A stretch of DNA of 64,000 nt from JBFYTX01 sp963739515 (GCA_963739515.1 CAVUAO010000003.1:992001-1056000); one strand, 5' to 3'. Positions 33,296 through 43,092 are shown, counted from the first letter of the stretch. Program-made: numbers and translations. The notes: generated from the letters alone by a model not told the origin.

Positions 33296-34036
33296 ATGGC
33301 ATTACCACTAAAAGGCAAAGTAGCCATGGTGACGGGGGCGAGGCAGGGGCTGGGGAAATCGATATCGCTGGGTATGGCCGAGGCCGGGGCCGACCTCGTC
33401 ATCTGCGACCGCATCACCGACGACGGCAAGCTGGCGGAAACCGCCAAGGAGATTGAAGCCCTCGGGAGAAAGACCCTGTCCCTGGGCGGCGACATCACCG
33501 TCGAAGATGATGTGAACAACGTCGTCAACAAATCCATAGAAAAATTCGGGAAAATCGACGTGCTGGTAAATAACGCCGGCGTCACGGCGCAGGACTCCTT
33601 CCTGCAGCTGCCTTACCGCAGGTGGCGGCTGATACTATCGGTCAACCTGGACGGCACCTTCCTCTGCTCGAAAGTGGTCCTGCCGCACATGGTGGAAAAG
33701 AAAAGCGGCATGATCATCAACGTTTCCTCGATACTGGCCCTCCAGATACGCATGAACATCGCCTACGGCGTCACGAAAGCGGGCGTGGAGAGGTTCACGT
33801 TGGGGCTGGCGCGGGAAATGAGAAAAGAAGCGGGCATCGCCATCACCTGCATCCGGCCGTACTTCGTAAAGACCGACGTGGTCATGGAGTTCATGGAGGG
33901 ACGGGACACCAGCGACTTCGAGGACGCGATAATCTGGCAGAAATACCCGGCCATGCTGGCAGGCGCCAAGGTCGAAGATGTGACCGGCAAGATTTGGGAC
34001 AAAGCCGCCCTCGAGGGGAAGTTCGGCAAGATATAA
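33296..34036 (+). CDS. Short-chain dehydrogenase/reductase
   Basis: A 246-residue classical SDR. The cofactor loop reads TGARQGLGKS near residue 11, the NNAG motif near residue 89, the serine motif NVSSILA near residue 142 and catalytic YGVTK (YxxxK) near residue 156. The start is the ATG at 33296, eight bases after AAAGGAGG; the longer reading frame to 33239 runs back through the hairpin repeat. It is the last gene before a strong terminator, so it closes the acyl-CoA cluster. FabG-like reduction of 3-oxoacyl thioesters is likely but not proven. Confidence 0.88.
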   Translation: MALPLKGKVAMVTGARQGLGKSISLGMAEAGADLVICDRITDDGKLAETAKEIEALGRKTLSLGGDITVEDDVNNVVNKSIEKFGKIDVLVNNAGVTAQDSFLQLPYRRWRLILSVNLDGTFLCSKVVLPHMVEKKSGMIINVSSILALQIRMNIAYGVTKAGVERFTLGLAREMRKEAGIAITCIRPYFVKTDVVMEFMEGRDTSDFEDAIIWQKYPAMLAGAKVEDVTGKIWDKAALEGKFGKI

Positions 34037-34063
34037 CTCAGATATAGTCCCGGTAATATAAAT

Positions 34064-34113
34064 CAGGGGTGAATAGCAACGGTTTTCCCGTCAAGTTCAC
34101 CCCTGTCTTTTTT
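34064..34113 (+). terminator. Rho-independent terminator of the acyl-CoA cluster
   Basis: A perfect 10-bp inverted repeat, CAGGGGTGAA (34064-34073) and TTCACCCCTG (34096-34105), with a 22-base loop, followed by TCTTTTTT (34106-34113). Confidence 0.85.
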
Positions 34114-34150
34114 GACTAATGTTTTCGGCAGAAAATATACGTGCGGTGAG

Positions 34151-37100
34151 TTATTTCTTCAAAAATGATTTCAGCGTCAGCGCGAAGGCGCCGCCAGCGA
34201 GCAATATAGCGCCCAGCAGAAGCGCCCACCAAAAGTTGGCGAGAAATCCTTTATCATTTTCCGGAGACGATAAATCAACCACCGGTTCCGTCACCGTGGC
34301 CTCAGGTACGGACAGGGATATCGTGCGGGAATAGGTATTGTTGTTTTCATTACTTTCCAGCAGTGTTCCGTCGATATCCGCGGAGGCGGTGATTACCTGC
34401 GGGCCGGCCACCGCGTCCCAGGAGAAATCCACGGTTTCCACCGCGCCCATATTGAGCTCATGAATATCGGCATATTGCGCCGGTGAATCGCCAATCTGCA
34501 AAGCCAGCCTGGTTTTGTCGGTCTTAAGTTTACCCTGGTTCTCCACGGTAACGTTGATAACGATCTTATCACCGGCCTCGGCCTGCGGCGACCAGGAAAT
34601 CGCCTTGATAACGAGGTCGGAGGTAACAGTCGAGAAAGAAAACGTTTTGGCATTATTAGTCTCATCAAGCTCGACGACCTGTTTGGCGGTATCCACCGCC
34701 ACATCAACCTTGTGAGAGCCCGATTTAAGCCTGGGGGAAATAGTCAGCGTCAAAGACCCGCCCGCGGGAATCGGGGCGATTTCTTGATTAGCCGCCGAAG
34801 TCCCGTCGATAAGACAGGTCAGCCAGGCATTACCGGAAATATCGGTACCCTGGTTTTTCACCGTAATGAGGATAGTGGCCGCATCACTCATCAATGAGTT
34901 TTCCATGGACCAGCTGATATCGCCCACGACCAGGTCCGGGGTCAGGGTGGCAAAGCGGGTAGTTTTATCGTTGTTGGTCTCATCAGATTCGGTAACGCGG
35001 TTATCGATATCGGCGAAGACACGAAAATCATGCGTGCCCGCCGCGGCGACAAAGACGAAGGAACCGGTGACCGAACCGGCGGGAGGAATTTCCGGGAGGT
35101 CATCGTAAGCGACGGGGCGCCCATCGACATAGCCGATAATCCGGGCGGGCTGGGTGGGGCCGCCGCCCTGGTTGTTCACCGTGGCGGTGAAAGTAACGTT
35201 ATCGCCGATGGAAGCCTGCGCCGGGGACCACGTGAGGTCCGTCACGATGAGGTCGGGCAGGGGAATACTAATGGTCTTCGTATTATTGTTTTCATCCAGC
35301 TCAAAGACCTGGTCATTGGTATCCGCCACAATCTTGATGGAATGGGCACCAGAAGCGGCCGTCCAGGGGAGGCGCCCGATAGCTTTGGCGCCGGCCTCCA
35401 GAAGGTCGATATCGGTATAGCCGGTAACGGCGCCGTCAACATAATAGGCAACCCGGAAAGGCCCGGCACGCAGTTTCCCCTGATTTTCGATATCGATAGT
35501 GAAGGTGATTTCACTGCCAACGGGCATATCCGCCGGCTGCCAGGTCACCGCCCCGACGGCGATATCGGGCATCAGAGGGACGACCGTTATCTCGCTTTCA
35601 TTATTGTTTTCATTGCTCTCGGGGACCCTTTTATCATAGTCGGCGACGGCTTTGAAGATATGACGGCCGTTCTCCGCCGTCCATTGATAGGTCGAGGTGG
35701 CGTTAGCGCCGGCACCCAGGTAGGGGAGGTTGTCATACGATAACAGCTCGTCATCAAGATAATAGGCGATATAGAAGCTACCGGAGGCGCCGCCACCGAG
35801 GTTGGTAATATTGGTAGAGAAGGTCACGATATCGCCGATAGCCGGATTTTCCGGCGAGCAGGAGATGCTGCGGACAAAGATATCCGCCGGGATAATGGAG
35901 ATGGACCGGTTGGCGTCATTATTATCTTCGGCGGACTCGGTGAGGGTGAAATCACAATCCGCGACAACATGGACGACGTAAACACCGTTGGCGGCCGGCC
36001 ACTCGAAGGTCGAGTTGACGGAAACGCCGGCATCCAGCTCCGTGACGTCCGCATAACCCGAATAGCTCCCGCTGACATAGCAGGCAACCCGGAAAGGCTC
36101 GGCGCGGCCCGTGCCCAGGTTCTTGACGGTGGCGGTAAAAGTGACTGTATCACCCACGCCGGCGTTCACCGGCAGCCAGGTGACCTCCGTAACGGTAAGG
36201 TCCGGCAGCAGGGTCTGGAAGCTCGTGGAAAACACGTTATTGTTTTCATCGCTCTCGGTGATAATTTTGTCAAAATCAACGACGACTTTTACTTCGTGGA
36301 TTTGCTCTTCAGCCGTCCAATCGAAGGTGACATTACAGGAGGCGCCGGGTTCAAGCGGTTCTACGAGCAGAATCGAACGGTAAACGCCATCGATGTAATA
36401 ACCGAGATGGCAGGCATCGGAGCCACCGCGCCCCTGGTTGGTGACATTGGCGGTAAAGGTCACGACATCGTTTTTGGACGGATTGGTCGGCGTCCAGGTA
36501 AGACTCTTCACCACGAGGTCGGGCGGGAGGGTGGAGAAGGTCAATGAATATTCGTTATTGGACTCGTTCGATTCCTGCACCTGGTGGGCTTCATCAACCA
36601 CGGCCTTAACGGCGTGCTGGCCGGACTGCGCCACCCAGGGGTAGGTATGACTGGAGGTACTGCCGGGGTCGATAGGGAAGACGTCCTGAAAGCCGCGGGA
36701 AGAGCCATCGATATAGAAGTTCAGCCTGGTGGCGCGCGACCTGGCGTTGCCCTGGTTTTTCACGGTGATAGTAAAAACAATGCTATCGCCTTTCGACGGA
36801 TTTGAAGGTGACCATGTGATGGACTGGACAATCAAATCGGCCGCCAGCGGCGTCAGGGTAAAGGACATCGTGTTGTTGGTCTCATCCGACTCGGAGATAA
36901 AACCGGCGGAATCGGCGATAGCCCGGATAACAGGTGAACCCCCCTTTACCTGCCAGGTAAAGGCGGTGGTGGTGGAGGTGCCGGCCGCTAATCCACTAAT
37001 AGAATTCGTCGCCAGGATGGCATCATCGATATAACAAACGCAGTAACTGGTCAGAGACGGCGCCGCGCCCTTGTTTTTAATCGTCACGGTGATGGTGACC

Positions 37101-37279
37101 GTATCGCCGATGGCCGGGTTGGAAGGAAACAGGGTGATATCGGTCACGGTAAGGTCAGGTTGGGCATCGGCCAGAGCGACGGCGGGGTTCCAACCCCAGG
37201 CAGCGACTCCCAGGGCCAAGGCCAGCGATAAAACGATACATAAGGAAATTAATCTCTTAATGATAGAGCGGCAATACAA
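34151..37279 (-). CDS. Surface-anchored CARDB repeat protein
   Basis: A 1042-residue secreted protein. After a cleavable signal peptide (basic YCRSIIKR, hydrophobic core, predicted cleavage after AVALA) there are nine CARDB domains of about 105 residues. Each starts with a (P/A/S)D(L/I)xV...W(S/T)P signature and has a (V/A)T(V/I)xN strand. A DLSSPENDKGF linker leads to a single C-terminal membrane helix and the end LKSFLKK, so the protein is membrane-anchored with the repeats outside. The start is a TTG at 37279, seven bases after a perfect GGAGGT; the longer reading frame begins at another TTG at 37309. CARDB domains are found in adhesins and other cell-surface proteins of prokaryotes. No catalytic domain is seen. 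Confidence 0.85.
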   Translation of the reverse strand: MYCRSIIKRLISLCIVLSLALALGVAAWGWNPAVALADAQPDLTVTDITLFPSNPAIGDTVTITVTIKNKGAAPSLTSYCVCYIDDAILATNSISGLAAGTSTTTAFTWQVKGGSPVIRAIADSAGFISESDETNNTMSFTLTPLAADLIVQSITWSPSNPSKGDSIVFTITVKNQGNARSRATRLNFYIDGSSRGFQDVFPIDPGSTSSHTYPWVAQSGQHAVKAVVDEAHQVQESNESNNEYSLTFSTLPPDLVVKSLTWTPTNPSKNDVVTFTANVTNQGRGGSDACHLGYYIDGVYRSILLVEPLEPGASCNVTFDWTAEEQIHEVKVVVDFDKIITESDENNNVFSTSFQTLLPDLTVTEVTWLPVNAGVGDTVTFTATVKNLGTGRAEPFRVACYVSGSYSGYADVTELDAGVSVNSTFEWPAANGVYVVHVVADCDFTLTESAEDNNDANRSISIIPADIFVRSISCSPENPAIGDIVTFSTNITNLGGGASGSFYIAYYLDDELLSYDNLPYLGAGANATSTYQWTAENGRHIFKAVADYDKRVPESNENNNESEITVVPLMPDIAVGAVTWQPADMPVGSEITFTIDIENQGKLRAGPFRVAYYVDGAVTGYTDIDLLEAGAKAIGRLPWTAASGAHSIKIVADTNDQVFELDENNNTKTISIPLPDLIVTDLTWSPAQASIGDNVTFTATVNNQGGGPTQPARIIGYVDGRPVAYDDLPEIPPAGSVTGSFVFVAAAGTHDFRVFADIDNRVTESDETNNDKTTRFATLTPDLVVGDISWSMENSLMSDAATILITVKNQGTDISGNAWLTCLIDGTSAANQEIAPIPAGGSLTLTISPRLKSGSHKVDVAVDTAKQVVELDETNNAKTFSFSTVTSDLVIKAISWSPQAEAGDKIVINVTVENQGKLKTDKTRLALQIGDSPAQYADIHELNMGAVETVDFSWDAVAGPQVITASADIDGTLLESNENNNTYSRTISLSVPEATVTEPVVDLSSPENDKGFLANFWWALLLGAILLAGGAFALTLKSFLKK

Positions 37280-37318
37280 GAGTAATACCTCCAACGTTTG
37301 AACCGGCAATTACTCTTT

Positions 37319-37347
37319 ATTGTAATAAGACGAAAGAAATGAGCCAA
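37319..37347 (-). promoter_or_regulatory. Promoter of the CARDB gene
   Basis: On the minus strand TTGGCT (37342-37347), a 17-base spacer and TACAAT (37319-37324). Transcription would start near 37312, about 33 bases before the TTG start codon. Confidence 0.6.
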
Positions 37348-37408
37348 TAGTCCTTTAGTAGGGTGACGGTGGACATTAAGTCCTGGTACTCCATCAAGCA
37401 AAGTCGGA

Positions 37409-38935
37409 CTAGAAGGAAACGAGGTGGGTCGCCACCTGCGTCAGCTTGATGAGCAGGCCGGGGACAATACCAAGCAGGAGAACACCGAGACAGCAGAGAG
37501 CCAGCGCCAGAGCAGGAGTGAAAGAGGAAGATACTTTTTCGGGGGTGGGGGGCTCGGAGAACCACATGAACTTGACGACGCGCAGGTAGTAATAGGCCGA
37601 GATGACGCTATTGACGACGGCAATGACGACCAGCCAGAGCAGTCCGTTCTTGACGGCGGCGCTGAAGATATAGAACTTGGCCATAAAGCCCGCGGCCGGC
37701 GGGATGCCGGTGAGGGAAATAAGGCACAGAGTGAGCGCCAGCGCCAGCCAGGGCGCCCGTTTGCCCATGCCGGCGAAATCGGCAATAAGGTCGCTATCAA
37801 TTTTATGAGAAATAGCGATAATCGCGATGAACGCGCCCAGGTTGGTCAGGGCGTAGCTGGCCAGGAAAAAGAGCACGCCGCTCTGTGCCAGGATACCGTA
37901 GTCGAAGCTGGAAAAGGCGGGGAAGACGCCCACCGCCGCCAGCCCGACCAGGATATAGCCGGCCTGGGCGATGCTCGAGTAACCCAGCAAGCGCTTGATA
38001 TTGGTCTGGGGGATGGCGGCAATGTTACCGGCAAACATACCGATGACCGCCAGCACGGAGAAGATTATCCCCCAGTTATGGGCCAACCAGACGGGGATAT
38101 AGAAGGCGGATAAAAAGACGCGCAGGATGATGGCGAAGCCGGCCGCTTTGGAAGCGACGGAGAGGAAGGCGGTGATGGTGGTGGGGGCGCCTTCATAGAC
38201 ATCAGGCACCCACATCTGGAAGGGGACGGCGGCGATTTTAAAGCCGAACCCGGCAATCATCAGGACGACGCCCAGCATCAGCGCGGGATTGTCCAGAACG
38301 CCGCTTAGCGATAACGACTGGATATATTGCCCGATAGCGGCGAGCTGGGTCTGGCCGGTAACGCCGAAGACGAGCGACATACCGTAGAGAAGCACCGCCG
38401 AAGAAACGGCGCCGAGGAGCAGGTATTTCAGAGACGCCTCGGTGGACTTCTTGTCCTTGAGGAAACTGACCAGTATATAAAGCGAGATGCTCGTCAGCTC
38501 GAGGGAAACATACAGAGAAATCAAATCAGACGTAGCGGCCATGAGCATCATGCCCATGGTAGCAATAAGAATCAGGGCGTAGTATTCGCCCTGGAAGCGC
38601 TTGAACCTATGGATATAATCGACGGAGGCGAGAATCAGTAAAAAGGCGATGCCCAAAAAGAGCAGCTTGAAAAAGACGGCAAAACTATCCACCGCCAGCA
38701 TATTGTTGAAAAAGTAGAGTCGGTGGTCCCAGAAGCCCCAGCTGAGAAGTCCGCTGATGATGACGCCGATAAGGCTGACGGCCATCAGCACCTTTTTCCG
38801 GGCGATAAAAAGGTCGAGCAAAATAACGGCCACCGCGAAGACCAGCAGGGTTATCTCCGGCAGGGCCCCGAACCAGTCCGGCATTTTTTCCAGGTGAATG
38901 ACTATCTGGCCCAAATTCATCTCCTTAGCCGCCAA
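37409..38935 (-). CDS. nuoN: NADH-quinone oxidoreductase subunit N
   Basis: A 508-residue antiporter-like membrane subunit with about 14 helices. The conserved Glu/Lys core shows as YVSLELTSISLYIL near residue 145 (TM5 glutamate) and KIAAVPFQMWVPDVYEGAPTTITAF near residue 233, then a lysine in NIKRLLGYSSIAQAGYILVG near residue 307. NuoN translocates protons as part of the membrane arm. It is the last gene of the operon, overlapping the nuoM end by 11 bases. The 98-base stretch downstream before the CARDB promoter shows no strong terminator. Confidence 0.93.
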   Translation of the reverse strand: MAAKEMNLGQIVIHLEKMPDWFGALPEITLLVFAVAVILLDLFIARKKVLMAVSLIGVIISGLLSWGFWDHRLYFFNNMLAVDSFAVFFKLLFLGIAFLLILASVDYIHRFKRFQGEYYALILIATMGMMLMAATSDLISLYVSLELTSISLYILVSFLKDKKSTEASLKYLLLGAVSSAVLLYGMSLVFGVTGQTQLAAIGQYIQSLSLSGVLDNPALMLGVVLMIAGFGFKIAAVPFQMWVPDVYEGAPTTITAFLSVASKAAGFAIILRVFLSAFYIPVWLAHNWGIIFSVLAVIGMFAGNIAAIPQTNIKRLLGYSSIAQAGYILVGLAAVGVFPAFSSFDYGILAQSGVLFFLASYALTNLGAFIAIIAISHKIDSDLIADFAGMGKRAPWLALALTLCLISLTGIPPAAGFMAKFYIFSAAVKNGLLWLVVIAVVNSVISAYYYLRVVKFMWFSEPPTPEKVSSSFTPALALALCCLGVLLLGIVPGLLIKLTQVATHLVSF

Positions 38936-40418
38936 TCAGCTTAACTACGGGCGAAATGCCCAGTTTAAAAACATCGGTCAGGACGGCCGGATAGATACCG
39001 ACCAGCATGATAACCGCTATCAGGATGAAAGTGTAAAACTTTTCCAGTCCATCCGCGTCTTTGACGTTATCGAACCGCGCTTTTACCGGCCCGAAGAAAG
39101 CCTGCTGGAGCATCCAGAGGATATAGCCGGCGGTGAGGACGACGCCGACGATGGCGATAATGGTGTAGAGGGTGATATGGGGCACCACGGTGCTGTTATA
39201 GCTGCCCAGGAAGATGAGGAACTCGGCGGCGAAACCGGAGGTGGTGGGCAGTCCTAAAGAGGCCAGGCCGGCGATAGAAAAAACGGCGGCCATCACCGGC
39301 ACCTGCCGCGCCAGTCCGCCCAGTTTGGTGAGGTCGCGCTCCCCGATGTTATGGATGACCAGGCCAGCCATGGCGAAGAGCAGGCCGGTAACGATGCCGT
39401 GGCTGAACATCTGGAGGGCCGCGCCGGTCATACTGAGTTGTCCCAGGGCGAAAATGCCCAGCAGGACATAGCCCATGTGGCTGATACTGCTATAGGCGAT
39501 GAGCCGCTTGATATCTTTTTGCATCAGGGTCACGGCGGCGCCGTAAATTATGCCGATGAGCGCCAATATGATCAGCGGCCGAGCGAAATCTTTAGCGACG
39601 CCGGGGAAAAAGCTGACGCAGAGTCGAATCATCCCGTAGCCGCCCATTTTAATCAAAACGCCCGCCAGCATGACACTGACGGCGGTGGGGGCATCGGTAT
39701 GGGCGTCCGGCAGCCAGGTATGCAAAGGAAACATCGGTAGCTTGATGGCGAAGCCGATGAACAGCAACCAGAAGATGCCCGCCGCGGGCATCATCGTTTG
39801 CAAAGCGCCCAGGCCGAGATTGGCGATATCCACCATATTCAGGGTGCTGGTGGTAAAATACAGGCTCAAAACGCCCGCCAGCATGAAGGCGCTGCCGAAC
39901 AAAGTGTAGATAACGTACTTGATAGCCGAATAGTTTTTACGTCCCGAGCCCCAGATGGAGATAAGAAAATACATCGGGATGACCTCGATTTCCCACATGA
40001 CGAAGAACAAAAGCAGGTCGAGGGAGACAAAGACGCCGATGATGCTCGTTTCCAGAAGCAAAAGCCAGGCAAAGAACTCGCGGGGCCTTTCGTGGACCTT
40101 CCAGGAGATGAGCACGGCCAGGAAGCCGAGGAAGGTCGTTAATAAAAGCAGGGGCAGGCTCAGGCCGTCCACGCCCAGGTGGTAGTGGGCGCCGAGGGGG
40201 GCGATCCAGAGGTAATTCTCCTCGAACTGGAAGACGCCAGCCATGGACGAGGAGCGGTCGAAGGCGATGAATAGATACAGGGCGAGGGCGAGGGGGATAA
40301 AAGTAAAGACGGCGGCCAGGCGCTTGATGAGCTTCTCATTAGCGCCTTTATATAAGGCGATGACGATAGCGCCTAAAGCCGGCAGGAAGAGTATGACCGA
40401 TAAGTAATTAAAGTCCAA
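38925..40418 (-). CDS. nuoM: NADH-quinone oxidoreductase subunit M
   Basis: A 497-residue antiporter-like subunit with about 14 membrane helices. The TM5 glutamate sits in FFVMWEIEVIPMYFL near residue 145. The half-helix region reads KLPMFPLHTWLPDAHTDAPTAVSVMLAGVLIKMGGYG near residue 230-265, and DIKRLIAYSSISHMGYVLLG contains a conserved lysine. These residues form the proton channel of the complex I membrane arm. It follows nuoL after 153 bases that include a hairpin repeat and overlaps nuoN. Confidence 0.94.
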   Translation of the reverse strand: MDFNYLSVILFLPALGAIVIALYKGANEKLIKRLAAVFTFIPLALALYLFIAFDRSSSMAGVFQFEENYLWIAPLGAHYHLGVDGLSLPLLLLTTFLGFLAVLISWKVHERPREFFAWLLLLETSIIGVFVSLDLLLFFVMWEIEVIPMYFLISIWGSGRKNYSAIKYVIYTLFGSAFMLAGVLSLYFTTSTLNMVDIANLGLGALQTMMPAAGIFWLLFIGFAIKLPMFPLHTWLPDAHTDAPTAVSVMLAGVLIKMGGYGMIRLCVSFFPGVAKDFARPLIILALIGIIYGAAVTLMQKDIKRLIAYSSISHMGYVLLGIFALGQLSMTGAALQMFSHGIVTGLLFAMAGLVIHNIGERDLTKLGGLARQVPVMAAVFSIAGLASLGLPTTSGFAAEFLIFLGSYNSTVVPHITLYTIIAIVGVVLTAGYILWMLQQAFFGPVKARFDNVKDADGLEKFYTFILIAVIMLVGIYPAVLTDVFKLGISPVVKLIGG

Positions 40419-40454
40419 CTAAGCTAATCTCCGTTTACCTTTTTACTTTCTACC

Positions 40455-40560
40455 TATCCCCCTGTGTCCCCCTTTCCTTCAAAGGAAAGGGGGAAGTGAT
40501 ACTTGGAGGGACTGCGTCCCTCTTAGACGCCCTGTTTTTATGAAGGGACTATGTCCCTCC
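40455..40560. repeat. GC-rich dispersed hairpin repeat inside the nuo operon
   Basis: Lies between nuoL and nuoM. CCCCCTTTCCTT-CAA-AGGAAAGGGGG forms one stem-loop, and GGAGGGAC-TGCG-GTCCCTC another, followed by CTTAGACGCCC. Because the operon is transcribed through it, the RNA would carry these stems. Confidence 0.75.
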
Positions 40561-40571
40561 AAACCTCCCTT

Positions 40572-42587
40572 TTAGCCGAAAATATATACGCAAATAGCGA
40601 TAACGGCGATGCCGATGCCGATAAAGAGTCCGTAGAGCTGGAGCTGGCCGGTCTGGGCGCGGCGGGCGGCACGGCCGCCGGTGATAACGACGGCGGCGAC
40701 GCCATTCACCGCGCCGTCGACGCCTTTGCTATCAAATAAAGAGAATCCAGTAAAGAGTCCTTTGATTAAAGCCAGCTTAACGATGATGTCTTCGTAGAGC
40801 TTATCGAAGAAATATTTGTTAAAGACCAGCTTGTAAAGAGGTCCGAAGGCTTTGCCTATCGATTCCGCAGTTATCCATTTAGCGCTATAGACCACGTAGG
40901 CGGAAAAGATGCCGAACAGGGCGATCAGCAGTGACACCAGAGGCAGCGGGAAGCCGTCGACGGTATGAGTAAATACGTTAACGAACGCCCCGCCGATGCT
41001 TTGAGTCGCTTCAGCCTCGTGACCGAAGAACCGACTGAAGCTGCCGGTCAGGTTCCACCACCCGGCGGCTACCGCCAGGATAGCCAGGAAGACCAGCGGC
41101 GCCACCATCACCCAGGGCGATTCGTGGGAATGTGAATAATCGTGTCCCTCTTCCTTAGCGCCGCCTTTATATTCGCCGTGGAAGGTCATAAAAATAGCAC
41201 GGAACATATAGAAAGCGGTCAGGAACACAGTTATCATGGCCAGCGCGAAAAGCACCGGCTGAGCCCGGAAAGCGCTTTCCAATATCCCATCCTTGCTCCA
41301 GAATCCGGCCAGCGGCCAGATGCCCGCCAGACTCAAAGAGCCAATGAGGAAAGTAGCGTAGGTCCAGGGCATCGTTTTACGCAGTCCGCCCATCAGGCGC
41401 ATATCGAAGGTGCCGGTGGCATGGTTGACGCTGCCCGCACCCATAAAGAGCAGGGACTTAAAGAAGGCGTGGGTAAAGAGATGGAACATCCCTACAGCTA
41501 CCGCCGCTTTAGCCATTATCAGTACCTGTTCCGAACTAAAAAGCGGTTGGAGATGGGGGCTGTTAACAGTTTGAGCCAACACTATACCGGCGGCGCCTAA
41601 GCCCAGCATCATGTAGCCGATCTGGCTGATGGTAGAATAAGCCAGCACGCGCTTGATATCCGTCGCGACCAGCCCCATCGTGGCGGCGAAGATGGCTGTA
41701 AAGCCGCCGATAACCGCCACCAGGGTAATCGCTTCGGTGGAAAAAATGAAAAGCGGCAGCATGCGCGCCACCAGGAAAACGCCGGCGCAGACCATCGTGG
41801 CGGAATGGATGAGGGCGGAGACGGGGGTGGGGCCTTCCATGGCGTCCGGCAGCCAGACGTGCAGCGGGAACTGGGCGCTTTTGCCGATAGCGCCGGCAAA
41901 TAGTCCGACGGCCGCCCACATCAGCACCGAGCCGCCCAGCACGCCGGTGACGGCCAGAGTGTGGAGCTGATAAATATCAAAAGTCCTGGTATTGAGATAG
42001 AGAATCAGGACGCCCGCCAGGAAACCGAAATCGCCAATGCGGGTAACGATAAAAGCCTTCTTGGCGGCATCGGCGGCGGACTTCTTATGGAACCAGAAGC
42101 CGATGAGGAGATAAGAGCAGAGGCCGACCATCTCCCAGAAAACGAAGGTAAAGAGCAGGTTATTCGAGAGGACCAGACCCAGCATGGCGAAAGTGAACAG
42201 GGACATGTAAGTGTAATAGCGGTAGTAGCCGGCCTCGTCGTGGGCCATGTAACCCAGCGAGTATATCTGGACCATCAGGGAGACGACGGAGACGACCACG
42301 ACCATCAACGCCGAAAGCTGGTCCATGATTATGCCGAGGTGGATGGTGACGCCGTTTTCAATGACCACCCAGGTGACATCCGGCACGGCGATTTGATGGC
42401 TGGCCGCCGACATTACCGATAGCAGCGCCCAGACGGAAAAGACCGCCGAGGCGGCGATGGATAATATCGTGATGTAGCCGTAAAGTTTCGATTTTCTGTT
42501 GACAAAGGGGCGTATCAGCAGGCCGTTGATAATAAACGAGGCCAGCGGCAGCAGCATGATAAGCCAGACAAGCTGATAGGGTATCAT
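40572..42587 (-). CDS. nuoL: NADH-quinone oxidoreductase subunit L
   Basis: A 671-residue membrane subunit. The central antiporter-like core has the TM5 glutamate in FVFWEMVGLCSYLLIGFW near residue 148, the KSAQFPLHVWLPDAMEGPTPVSALIHSATMV half-helix region near residue 232, and a DIKRVLAYSTISQIGYMMLG lysine helix near residue 320. The C-terminal part (EGHDYSHSHESPW loop, then a lateral helix) extends beyond nuoM and nuoN, as in the usual NuoL lateral arm. It overlaps the DUF2007-like gene start by four bases. Confidence 0.94.
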   Translation of the reverse strand: MIPYQLVWLIMLLPLASFIINGLLIRPFVNRKSKLYGYITILSIAASAVFSVWALLSVMSAASHQIAVPDVTWVVIENGVTIHLGIIMDQLSALMVVVVSVVSLMVQIYSLGYMAHDEAGYYRYYTYMSLFTFAMLGLVLSNNLLFTFVFWEMVGLCSYLLIGFWFHKKSAADAAKKAFIVTRIGDFGFLAGVLILYLNTRTFDIYQLHTLAVTGVLGGSVLMWAAVGLFAGAIGKSAQFPLHVWLPDAMEGPTPVSALIHSATMVCAGVFLVARMLPLFIFSTEAITLVAVIGGFTAIFAATMGLVATDIKRVLAYSTISQIGYMMLGLGAAGIVLAQTVNSPHLQPLFSSEQVLIMAKAAVAVGMFHLFTHAFFKSLLFMGAGSVNHATGTFDMRLMGGLRKTMPWTYATFLIGSLSLAGIWPLAGFWSKDGILESAFRAQPVLFALAMITVFLTAFYMFRAIFMTFHGEYKGGAKEEGHDYSHSHESPWVMVAPLVFLAILAVAAGWWNLTGSFSRFFGHEAEATQSIGGAFVNVFTHTVDGFPLPLVSLLIALFGIFSAYVVYSAKWITAESIGKAFGPLYKLVFNKYFFDKLYEDIIVKLALIKGLFTGFSLFDSKGVDGAVNGVAAVVITGGRAARRAQTGQLQLYGLFIGIGIAVIAICVYIFG

Positions 42588-42778
42588 AGCTTCCTTAAGA
42601 TGTCCCTGATCACGTGCTCTCTATCCTCGGGCACGAGGACGGAATATTCCGCCTGTTCCTGGCCGATGGGCAAGCCGGAGACGGGCATAATGCGGGTGGG
42701 GATGCCCTCACCTTCGAAGCATTCCTTCCACATCTCGGCGATGACCAGGGTCTGCGCTTTTTTAACTTCGATCCACAT
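42584..42778 (-). CDS. DUF2007-like small protein in the nuo operon
   Basis: A 64-residue protein. The pattern VKKAQTLVIAEMWKECFEGEGIPTRIMP, followed by EYSVLVPEDREHVIRDILRKL, resembles the DUF2007 (putative signal-transducing) family, in which a short helix and strand pair binds an unknown ligand or partner. Its stop overlaps the nuoL start by four bases, so it is made in step with NuoL. It is not a known complex I subunit. A regulatory or assembly role is plausible but speculative. Confidence 0.6.
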   Translation of the reverse strand: MWIEVKKAQTLVIAEMWKECFEGEGIPTRIMPVSGLPIGQEQAEYSVLVPEDREHVIRDILRKL

Positions 42779-42789
42779 TTATTGGTTCT

Positions 42790-42860
42790 ACCTTACCCCC
42801 TACCCCCTCTCCTTCAATCCTTCGACAAGCTCAGGATGAGCGGAGAGGGTCTTAATAAAG
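42790..42860. repeat. Partial dispersed repeat between the small nuo-operon genes
   Basis: Contains CCCCCTACCCCCTCTCC and TTCGACAAGCTCAGGATGAGC, words that also belong to the dispersed family or to the widespread TTCGACAAGCTCAGG repeat. Confidence 0.5.
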
Positions 42861-42893
42861 AGGAGCCGGCGCTTAACCGGACGTTCGGGCAAT

Positions 42894-43076
42894 CTAGTGT
42901 AAAGCGAGAACGACGTCGCCGAGATAAAACGGCCAGACGACGATGCCCAGAATAATTTTCCACCAGATCAGGTTGGCAAAGCCGATGGTGAACAGCCAGC
43001 CGGCAAACCAGAACGCCCCCATGAAACCGCCTGCACCTTTCATTTTCCAGTCCCTCCTCTTTTTTTCTTCGGTCAT
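42894..43076 (-). CDS. Small two-helix membrane protein in the nuo operon
   Basis: A 60-residue protein: basic N-terminus (TEEKKRRDWKMKG) followed by two hydrophobic segments (FMGAFWFAGWLFTIGFANL and IWWKIILGIVVWPFYLGDVVLAL). It sits 16 bases downstream of nuoK and is aromatic-rich. I do not recognise a family. Its position in the membrane-arm part of the operon suggests an accessory membrane subunit or assembly factor of this complex, but that is inference. Confidence 0.55.
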   Translation of the reverse strand: MTEEKKRRDWKMKGAGGFMGAFWFAGWLFTIGFANLIWWKIILGIVVWPFYLGDVVLALH

Positions 43077-43092
43077 GGATTCACCTCTCCAT

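Noticed and set aside
37310..37408. Terminator at the end of the nuo operon
   Set aside because: Only a weak AGTCC/GGACT pair without a U-tract was seen, so I do not claim it.
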